Positions 1-7,357 of a stretch of 64,000 nucleotides of DNA are shown here, one piece after another. The notes below the pieces were generated by a model that was given only the letters and a program-made list of their open reading frames with translations, was not told where the DNA came from and ran no database searches. Source of the DNA: Candidatus Cacconaster caballi. GTDB taxonomy: Bacteria > Bacteroidota > Bacteroidia > Bacteroidales > UBA932. The stretch's first letter is position 1. The number at the start of each line of letters is the position of its first letter. Position numbers and translations under genes: made by a program. The stretch covers positions 1 to 64,000 of the forward strand of contig JAGHST010000016.1 of assembly GCA_018065695.1 (NCBI GenBank), written 5' to 3'.

Positions 1-1491
1 TATATCTCCACTTCGCTGCTGTCCATTCTTGTTGCAGGGGTTCTGCTGAGCGCCGCCGCTTTCGTCTTCACTGATTCCTATGTCAACATGATCTGTTATG
101 ACGATGATGGAGCTGTCGCTCCATACCTGCATACGTATTTCCGGATTGTCGGAAGCGGGACCATCCTTTTCCTGCTCGCACAGTTTGCCTGCGAAGTTGT
201 AAACATCGACGGAAGGCCGTCATTGGGAACACGCGCCATAGTCATTTCAGTTCTGTGCAACATTGTATTTGATATCCTGTTGACTGCGCATCTTGGACTG
301 GGTGTGGCTGGTTCGGCCATAGCAACCCTCATTGCAAATACAGTCACTATCGTTTTTCTGAGTTGCAGCCACATCTTCACAAAGGCTTGTTCTTTCACGA
401 TACGCATCTTCCGTCAATTCTCCGTATCCGCACTGAAAAGCATATTGAAATTGGGCGGAAAGATGTCCCTAACATCCGTATTCTCGGCAATCTTTATATT
501 CATAGCCTACTTCAGCGTTCAGATATGTTGTGATGAAGACGGCCTGTTTGCATTGTCAATAGGAATGATAGTTTTCAATATATGCACAAATCTGGCCATA
601 GGAGTCGGACGCTCTGTTGTCAGTGTAGGCGGTTTTCTGAAGGGTCAGCGCGACTGGAACGGATTCCGGCACATCGTGGCCCGTTCTATCAGAGTAACCC
701 TGGCGATTGGATTTGCCGTTTCAGTTGCAGTGACGTTCTGCGCCCGGCTGCTTGTGCTGACATTTGGTGCCGACACACCCGAAATGGTCGCATTTTGTAC
801 GAATGCGCTGAGGGTTTTCATCTGGATAGTACCTTCCTCGATGCTCGTGACTTTGATGATGTTTATATATCTGGCAATGATGAACCTCAGGCTAATACCT
901 GTGCCTACGATAAGTTTCTCAGTCGCCGAGATTGTTTTTTTACTTGCATGGCCATATCTGATGCCATCGGAAACTTTGTGGTATGCCATCCCCCTTGCAT
1001 CATTGCTGTCTGTCGGCATCATTTACCTAATCAGTGAAATTGTCCGTCACGGCAACAGTACAATAAGCAGACTGACTCATATACCCAAGCATACTACTGA
1101 TGAGGACATAGAGCAGCTCCAACTATCTATCCCCACCAATATGGATGATACGACTGCGGCTCTGAACTCAATCCGGATATTTCTTGAACGACAGAACATA
1201 TCAGATGGACTTGAGAATAAACTGGTGTTGTGTCTGGAAGAGATATTCCTGAATATCAATGAACATTCGGAGTTGAAAGGCAATGGTCACTGCTATGATG
1301 TCATAATCCGTATGGAACGCGATGGGATACTCAGCGTCGTGAAAGATGACGGTCGCCCCTTCAACCCGTTGATTATTGAGGAGGAAAAGCGGGGTCTGGG
1401 ACTAATGATACTCTTGGGTATATGCAAGCACGTTGATTATCAGTATATGTACGGACAGAATTTGCTCTTTTTACAGTTTCCTTATGAATAA
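1..1491 (+). CDS. MATE-family transporter with C-terminal RsbW-like HATPase domain (5' truncated by window edge)
   Basis: Frame is open from base 1 through the listed ORF at 88. Multiple hydrophobic TM segments, then a C-terminal domain with N-box-like EEIFLNINEHS, G1-like DDGRPFNP and G2-like RGLGLMIL. Confidence 0.8.
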   Translation, partial: YISTSLLSILVAGVLLSAAAFVFTDSYVNMICYDDDGAVAPYLHTYFRIVGSGTILFLLAQFACEVVNIDGRPSLGTRAIVISVLCNIVFDILLTAHLGLGVAGSAIATLIANTVTIVFLSCSHIFTKACSFTIRIFRQFSVSALKSILKLGGKMSLTSVFSAIFIFIAYFSVQICCDEDGLFALSIGMIVFNICTNLAIGVGRSVVSVGGFLKGQRDWNGFRHIVARSIRVTLAIGFAVSVAVTFCARLLVLTFGADTPEMVAFCTNALRVFIWIVPSSMLVTLMMFIYLAMMNLRLIPVPTISFSVAEIVFLLAWPYLMPSETLWYAIPLASLLSVGIIYLISEIVRHGNSTISRLTHIPKHTTDEDIEQLQLSIPTNMDDTTAALNSIRIFLERQNISDGLENKLVLCLEEIFLNINEHSELKGNGHCYDVIIRMERDGILSVVKDDGRPFNPLIIEEEKRGLGLMILLGICKHVDYQYMYGQNLLFLQFPYE

Positions 1492-2329
1492 TCCGTTTCT
1501 TAAAGCCGCATTCTTCGATATAGACGGAACGTTGGTTCCGTACGACACGCGCCATATCTCGCAAGCCGACTGTAATGCCATTGAAGCCCTGAGCCAGCAA
1601 GGGACACGCATCTTCATTGTCACCGGTCGGCATATCTGCGACATCGATAATATCCCATTCCCCGTGAACGGTGCAGTTTGCGGCAATGGGGCTTTTACCT
1701 ATGTCGTAAATGACGGATGTGCGCATTTTTTCGAGAGAGACAGATTTGTTTTGATAGACGAACATCCGATTCCTAAGCAACAGGCAATGAAAATCGCGCA
1801 GATAATTGCCGGAAATCAAATACCCTCTGGCGTCATCACACATACAAGGACATTGTTCGGAAATCTGACGCAGAATGTCCTTGAGTTCATCCGCCGAGTC
1901 AATATGCCCACACCGAAGGAGGACGATATCATTAAGGCTGCAATCAATGAGCGCATTCACTCCTTCTGCCCTTTTGTCTCGCCCGAGGAAGAAGAAACCC
2001 TTTTCAAGGATGTCTTACAGGGATTGAACACATCCCGATGGTGTGAAGAATTCTGTGACATAAACGTAAAAGGATTGGACAAAGTGCTGGGGATAAAGAA
2101 GATACTCGGTACTTACCATATCAGTCCTGCCGAAATAATTGCTTTCGGTGACGGCTTCAACGACATCGCAATGCTGAAATTTGCCGGCCTTGGGATAGCG
2201 ATGGGAACGGCAGCAGACGAAGTCAAAAGTGCCGCGGATTATATTACAGCCTCCGCGTGTGACAGTGGTGTCAGCAAGTGGCTGTCTCCCTTATATATTG
2301 CAAGTAGTCATGCAAATGTAGCGGGCTGA
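1484..2329 (+). CDS. HAD-superfamily (Cof-type) phosphatase
   Basis: AAFFDIDGTLVPYD motif I and FGDGFNDIAMLKFAGLGIAMGTA motif IV. ATG at 1484 overlaps the upstream stop. Confidence 0.9.
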   Translation: MNNPFLKAAFFDIDGTLVPYDTRHISQADCNAIEALSQQGTRIFIVTGRHICDIDNIPFPVNGAVCGNGAFTYVVNDGCAHFFERDRFVLIDEHPIPKQQAMKIAQIIAGNQIPSGVITHTRTLFGNLTQNVLEFIRRVNMPTPKEDDIIKAAINERIHSFCPFVSPEEEETLFKDVLQGLNTSRWCEEFCDINVKGLDKVLGIKKILGTYHISPAEIIAFGDGFNDIAMLKFAGLGIAMGTAADEVKSAADYITASACDSGVSKWLSPLYIASSHANVAG

Positions 2330-2332
2330 TAA

Positions 2333-3430
2333 TCAACCAAGATATTCCTTCATCCTCAGTTCAACCCACTTGCCGATATATGGAAGAAAGATGTGCATAA
2401 CCATATCTTCAGGGACAGCGACTATCTGATATCGAGTGAGAGTATGCATAGGCCCGCCATTCTCCAGGGAAGTGCTCATAATCTTCTTCATCCTGTCGAC
2501 ATCAATCAGTCCTTTACACTCCTCTGCCCTGTCAGCCATATTGCAACGACGGGTGATGGAATTCCAGCTGTCTCCATCGGCGGGTGTAGGGAAATGCCAA
2601 CCGTCATTCACATAATGATTCGTGCTTATCATCAGACCTGACGGTGTCATACTATCCCCTCTCCTGACCCCGTTATGGCACCACTCATACGAACGGGCCT
2701 CATTCTTGTCCGCAACACCGACAGTGGCGGAAAGTGCGCTCTGCGTGTTTCTGAAGAATGAGTCCGCATCATCAAGACTTGCGGCCGACAGGAGCATATT
2801 GAAAAGGCCGGTTGTACTTGGACACAAATCCCAATGGATTTCAGCTCCGGCAGAAGGCATTCCATTGTTGAACTCTACGAACAGACCTTTGGCATTCATT
2901 CCATTGACGCAGTACAGTTCGCCTGCGTAGCCGACCGTTGCCAGGGCGATACCACCGTCCGGGTGATATACCGTCACCACAATTTCCCTGTCAATCTCCC
3001 GATAGCTTTCCGCATCGTAATTCCGTCCGAAAACCAGTTTTCCCGTACCGTAGGCACCCCACACTGCCATAGCGGAGCACAGAAAAACTCCTTCCACATA
3101 CTCAACCGCATTGCAGAGCTTGACCTGTTCCAGACTCAGTGCGGAAGTTTCGCAGACTCCGTCCAGATAATCTTTCAGAAAGGGCGGATAATTGGCATAG
3201 AGTTTATCTGAGATATCGGCAGCAGACTCTGCCTTGGCAGGGTCGGAGCCAATCTTGCCGTAGAGATAGCCCAAAACGGCTTTCATCTGTTCCGCTGCCA
3301 GAATTCCATACTGACGCCCCATCTGATGCCAGTTGCCGTGAAGATCTATGACTTTGATTCCGTCAACATTGAAAGCGCGTCCTTCACCATCGCTTTCATC
3401 AGTATTCGATATGCTTGACAAGATAGACAT
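2333..3430 (-). CDS. C45-like / linear amide C-N hydrolase family Ntn-hydrolase
   Basis: Proenzyme-like layout with candidate nucleophile Cys (FLCSAMAVWGAYG...LVFGRNYD) and GLFVEFNNG motif. Confidence 0.75.
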   Translation of the reverse strand: MSILSSISNTDESDGEGRAFNVDGIKVIDLHGNWHQMGRQYGILAAEQMKAVLGYLYGKIGSDPAKAESAADISDKLYANYPPFLKDYLDGVCETSALSLEQVKLCNAVEYVEGVFLCSAMAVWGAYGTGKLVFGRNYDAESYREIDREIVVTVYHPDGGIALATVGYAGELYCVNGMNAKGLFVEFNNGMPSAGAEIHWDLCPSTTGLFNMLLSAASLDDADSFFRNTQSALSATVGVADKNEARSYEWCHNGVRRGDSMTPSGLMISTNHYVNDGWHFPTPADGDSWNSITRRCNMADRAEECKGLIDVDRMKKIMSTSLENGGPMHTLTRYQIVAVPEDMVMHIFLPYIGKWVELRMKEYLG

Positions 3431-3446
3431 TGGACTGAAAACACAT

Positions 3447-3489
3447 AAAAACCGGCCAGGAAGAACAATTCCTTCGAGCGGTTATTTTT
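3447..3489. terminator. Hairpin flanked by A/T tracts upstream of the C45-like gene (bidirectional terminator or attenuator)
   Basis: aaaaaccgg...ggaagaacaattcc...cggttatttttt; outer AACCG/CGGTT and inner GGAA/TTCC pairing, with T-runs on both strands. Confidence 0.5.
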
Positions 3490-3640
3490 TGTAAAGATAC
3501 GTCATTATTCCGATATCAGGACATAATTATTGGTAAGAATTGCAATGTAACCTTTTACAGCGACTATCCGGTATCACCCGATATCAGTATGCCTCATACA
3601 TTCTATGCGGCAGTCACCAGGACGGATGAATTTCTGGGGC

Positions 3641-3848
3641 CTGCGGCCGGAGTGGAATCTTCTCCCGACTTGCAGCAAACGGTGAGACTTCATTCCGGAA
3701 CACAAATTCCAAGGCGGGAGAAGTTACGCTTCCGGGCGCATTTCCCCGGAAGGGGCTTGCCTGCGGCCGGAGTGGAATCTTCTCCCGACCTGCAGCAAAC
3801 GACGAGACTTCATTCCGGAACACGAATTCCAAGGCGGGAGAAGTTACG
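3641..3848. repeat. Two direct copies (88 bp each, 120-bp period) with internal inverted repeats
   Basis: 3641-3728 and 3761-3848 differ at 4 positions by eye. Each contains CTTCTCCCG...CGGGAGAAG; the spacer contains CTTCCGGG...CCCGGAAG. Confidence 0.9.
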
Positions 3849-3865
3849 GGCCGTGAGCGTTGTAT

Positions 3866-3899
3866 AAAAAAAAATAAGTCGCTGATATTCAGCGACTTA
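3866..3899 (-). terminator. Intrinsic terminator downstream of tRNA-Lys
   Basis: Perfect 11-bp stem taagtcgctga/tcagcgactta with TAT loop, followed on the minus strand by a run of T. Confidence 0.85.
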
Positions 3900-3903
3900 C
3901 CTG

Positions 3904-3976
3904 TGCTCCCTCAGGGGCTCGAACCCTGGACCCCAACATTAAGAGTGTCGTGCTCTACCAACTGAGCTAAGGAAGC
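3904..3976 (-). tRNA. tRNA-Lys (CTT)
   Basis: Reverse complement GCTTCCTTAGCTCAGTTGGTAGAGCACGACACTCTTAATGTTG...GGTTCGAGCCC...AGGGAGCA folds as a cloverleaf; loop CTCTTAA gives anticodon CTT. Confidence 0.95.
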
Positions 3977-4088
3977 ATTCCCTTACTTTTTGGGACTGCA
4001 AAAATAGATATTATTTTTTGTATTGCAAAAATTATTTAAAAAATTAGAGTGATGCTCCCGGGATGCGGTATAGGCGCCGTCAGTGCCA

Positions 4089-4134
4089 GTAGCGCTACCC
4101 GCCCGCGCTGCCCGCGGCGCGGGGCCGGCGCTAC
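4089..4134 (-). other. GC-rich nested hairpin overlapping the galK stop codon
   Basis: GTAGCGC...GCGCTAC outer stem and CCCGCGC...GCGCGGG inner stem. Confidence 0.6.
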
Positions 4135-5273
4135 AGCCGCCGTGCTCCGTCGGAGATGACCACGTCATATATTTTAGGAGTGTGGCCGAAGGTGTCGGCG
4201 AATTGCTTTTTCGCACGGGCAAGGAAAGAGTCATAGAGATCTTCCTTCACCAGATTGATTGTGCATCCGCCGAAACCGCCTCCCATCACGCGGCAGCCGG
4301 TAACATCCATCCTGCGGGCAAGCTTTGCAAGGAAATCGAGCTCCGGGCAACTTACCTCGTAGAGTCTGCTCAAACCGAAATGTGTCTGGTACATCATCTC
4401 ACCGACGGTTTCGTAGTCGTCTCTTTCGAGAGCGTCGCAGACGTCAAGCACGCGCTGAACCTCTCCGATGACATATTCCGCCCTGAGGAAATCCTCCTGA
4501 GGAATTTCGTGGCGCACTTCATCGAGCCACAGACGGTTGGCATCGCTCAGGAAGGAGACTTCAGGGTGGTTCTTCCTTATTGCAGCAGCAGCGTTTTCGC
4601 AGGATGCCCGGCGGCGGTTATAGGCCGAAGAGGCGAGCTCGTGCTTTACGCAGGTGTCCAGCAGGACAATCCTGTAGCCTTTGGGGTTGAACGGAAAGTA
4701 TTTGTATTCCAATGTCTTGCAGTTGAGACGAATAAGACATCCGCTACGGCCGAAGCATGATGCGAATTGATCCATTATTCCGCATTTGACTCCGCAATAG
4801 TTGTGTTCGGTCATCTGCCCGATCCGGGCGAGAGTGAAGCTGTCGAAGCCGCAGAGGAAGAGTTCGTTCAGCGCGAATGCAAAAGTGCTTTCAAGTGCGG
4901 CGGAAGAGGAGAGACCGGCGCCCAGAGGTACGTCGCCGGCAAAGACTGCATCGAAACCCCGGACAGGAGCACCGCGCTTGATCATCTCGCGGCAGACGCC
5001 GAAGACATATCTGGCCCAGGATTGAGAAGGAATATCTTCCTCATTGAGACCGAACTCTGCGAAATCGTTGAAATCCAGCGAGAATACACGCACCCGGTCC
5101 GAACCGTTTATGCGGATTTCGGCGGTGATGCCCTTGTCGATTGCGCCCGGAAAAACATATCCGCCATTATAGTCCGTGTGTTCACCGATGAGATTGATGC
5201 GTCCTGCAGATGAGAACTGAGTCCCGCTTGAGCCGAAGAGGGAGATGAATTTTTCGTGTATTCTTGTTTGCAT
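4131..5273 (-). CDS. galK: Galactokinase
   Basis: GRINLIGEHTDYNGGYVFPGAID signature and GAGLSSSAALE GHMP motif. Confidence 0.97.
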   Translation of the reverse strand: MQTRIHEKFISLFGSSGTQFSSAGRINLIGEHTDYNGGYVFPGAIDKGITAEIRINGSDRVRVFSLDFNDFAEFGLNEEDIPSQSWARYVFGVCREMIKRGAPVRGFDAVFAGDVPLGAGLSSSAALESTFAFALNELFLCGFDSFTLARIGQMTEHNYCGVKCGIMDQFASCFGRSGCLIRLNCKTLEYKYFPFNPKGYRIVLLDTCVKHELASSAYNRRRASCENAAAAIRKNHPEVSFLSDANRLWLDEVRHEIPQEDFLRAEYVIGEVQRVLDVCDALERDDYETVGEMMYQTHFGLSRLYEVSCPELDFLAKLARRMDVTGCRVMGGGFGGCTINLVKEDLYDSFLARAKKQFADTFGHTPKIYDVVISDGARRL

Positions 5274-5341
5274 GGCAATAAACAGTAAATATATTTCGAA
5301 ATTACAAAAAAAAGATGGCTACATCAAATCAACCGAATAAT

Positions 5342-5349
5342 TATCTTTG
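5342..5349 (+). promoter_or_regulatory. Bacteroidota-type -7 box (TATCTTTG)
   Basis: Matches TAnnTTTG, 18 bp upstream of the ATG at 5367. Confidence 0.5.
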
Positions 5350-5366
5350 CAGCGAAGTTGTCGGAT

Positions 5367-5480
5367 ATGCAATATTTCGGTGAAATAATCTCTCTTGCGG
5401 TAGCCGTTTTCTGGACAGCCACGGCCCTTTTCGGAACACTCGTGACAGTCGCCGGCGTGGCAATGTTCTTCCTCCTGTAG
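5367..5480 (+). pseudogene. EamA/DMT-type transporter remnant: N-terminus joined to C-terminus
   Basis: ORF MQYFGEIISLAVAVFWTATALFGTLVTVAGVAMFFLL*. The first 22 aa look like an EamA N-terminus and the last ~15 aa like the final EamA helix. Confidence 0.55.
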
Positions 5481-5537
5481 AGGATTGCATCGTGAATCTT
5501 TTTTATTAACTTCGCATCGAACAATACAAAATCTGAT

Positions 5538-5999
5538 ATGAGCTGGAAAATAGAAAAAGGAACTAAGGCGGATGCCGGGACTATCGCGGCATTCCAGATA
5601 GATATGGCCCTTGAATCCGAAGGAACCGTACTGGACAGAGAACTCATTCTGAAAGGAGTGACCTCCGGATTGTCAGATCCGGGCAAGGGAACGTATTATC
5701 TGCTCAGAACCGATTCCGGACAGACCGTAGGAAGCCTGCTGGTGACAAAGGAGTGGAGCGATTGGAACAACTGCTGGTATTGGTGGATTCAAAGCGTTTT
5801 CATCAGCCGGGAGTACCGCAGACAGGGTGCATTCTCGTATTTTTATGAAACCGTGCGCCGCTATGCACTGGAGGAAGGGGCCGCCAGCCTCAGACTCTAT
5901 GTCGACCGCAACAACATAAAGGCTCAGAAATGTTATCAGAAAGTGGGAATGGACGAATGCCATTACCTGATGTATGAAGAACCTTTGAAAGCAGAATAA
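5538..5999 (+). CDS. GNAT family N-acetyltransferase
   Basis: WIQSVFISREYRRQGAFSYFYETV acetyl-CoA-binding motif A, C-terminal AQKCYQKVGM. Confidence 0.9.
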   Translation: MSWKIEKGTKADAGTIAAFQIDMALESEGTVLDRELILKGVTSGLSDPGKGTYYLLRTDSGQTVGSLLVTKEWSDWNNCWYWWIQSVFISREYRRQGAFSYFYETVRRYALEEGAASLRLYVDRNNIKAQKCYQKVGMDECHYLMYEEPLKAE

Positions 6000-6013
6000 A
6001 AAACTACGCAGTA

Positions 6014-7333
6014 ATGAAACATCTGACAGCTACAGCAGCATTCCTTCTGGCGTTTACCGCCGCAACCTTCGGACAGAATGTCTTCAGCATTTCCACCGGC
6101 CCCGGGGAAAACGCTTCCACGCAAATGGGAATCAGTTGGGCCACAGGGCTTGACGTACACGACTCATACGTTCTCTATACGGAAGAGTCCGACGCTGACT
6201 GGTCCAGGGCTATAAAAGTGCTGCCGCAGCAACAGGAACTCTGTACTTCTTTTCAGGGCATCCCTTCCAACAGGGCTGACGGAGAAGCTTTCTTCGAAGA
6301 CGCAGTCTTCACCAAATGCGGCGTGATGCTCACCGGACTCCGTCCTGATACGGACTACAAATACACCGTCGTAGATGCTTCGAAAACCGACTCTCCGCTC
6401 AAGAGCAGGGAATATCACTTCCGCACGGCAGGAGCATCAAAGTGGTCTGCCTGCATCATTTCCGACTTTCACAGCTATCCTCCCCTCCCGGGCAGACTCG
6501 TTTCCGCAATGGGTATGATAGACAGAATACAGGAAATCGACCCGTCGCTGGACTTCGTATTCTCTCCAGGAGACGTGGTAGCCTGGGGCGGCAGCTACTC
6601 TTTCTGGCGCCGTCTCTTCGAAGAGCCGAATTTTTCCGAACTGATGTGGGCCCGCGTGAACGGCAATCACGACAACTGGACAAAAACCACGACCCTGACC
6701 GGCAATTTCGACATTCCGCACGATTTTTTCACCTATACGTCTTACTACCCGGCCAACGGCTACAGGGGTGAACTCGGCATATGCTACCATTTCCGCTATG
6801 GCAACACCCTTTTCATCATGCTCAACACCGAAGATATGAGCGACAAGAAAGGTGAGTTTGAAGAAGCCGCCCAATGGGTCCGCAGCGTAGTGGCACAGGC
6901 CCGCGCCGGTGAAGATGCCCCTACGTTCATCGTTGCCTGCATGCACTACGAGTGGTTTGTCGGCACAAATGGCCGCACCTCCCAATACGGCCGCTGGAGC
7001 GAAGTGTTCGACGAGGTGGGAATGGACCTCGCAGTTGCCGGCAACAATCACGTCTATGTAAGGACACAACCTCTCTATAAAGGAGAGAAGACAGACGGAA
7101 AACGTAACGGAACGGTATATATCCAGACCACTGCTTCCGACAACGAAAGAGGACGCTCCTTTGCGGACGAGCCGCTACAGAACGCAGAACTGATAGAAAA
7201 GCGCTGGACGGAAGGCTCCAAATCCGTCAGTGCAATACATATGGAGGTTTCCTCCGACACCATCAGTCTCAAATTGAGGGATCGCGACGGAAACGTAGTG
7301 GACAGTTGCACCGTCCACGCAAAGAAACACTAA
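6014..7333 (+). CDS. Secreted purple-acid-phosphatase-like metallophosphoesterase
   Basis: Signal peptide; FnIII-like N-domain; metallophosphoesterase motifs FSPGDVVAWGG, VNGNHDNW, ACMHYEW, AGNNHVY. Confidence 0.85.
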   Translation: MKHLTATAAFLLAFTAATFGQNVFSISTGPGENASTQMGISWATGLDVHDSYVLYTEESDADWSRAIKVLPQQQELCTSFQGIPSNRADGEAFFEDAVFTKCGVMLTGLRPDTDYKYTVVDASKTDSPLKSREYHFRTAGASKWSACIISDFHSYPPLPGRLVSAMGMIDRIQEIDPSLDFVFSPGDVVAWGGSYSFWRRLFEEPNFSELMWARVNGNHDNWTKTTTLTGNFDIPHDFFTYTSYYPANGYRGELGICYHFRYGNTLFIMLNTEDMSDKKGEFEEAAQWVRSVVAQARAGEDAPTFIVACMHYEWFVGTNGRTSQYGRWSEVFDEVGMDLAVAGNNHVYVRTQPLYKGEKTDGKRNGTVYIQTTASDNERGRSFADEPLQNAELIEKRWTEGSKSVSAIHMEVSSDTISLKLRDRDGNVVDSCTVHAKKH

Positions 7334-7357
7334 TATTGATTTGACACTTATCCTGTT

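Noticed and set aside
3641-3848. Possible CRISPR array
   Set aside because: Only two copies, 88-bp repeat length with one 32-bp gap, no cas genes in the window.
3589-3867. ORFs of 92 aa (+) and 72 aa (-) through the 120-bp repeat
   Set aside because: They are consequences of the repeat being open in several frames; no known domain and repeat-driven internal duplication.
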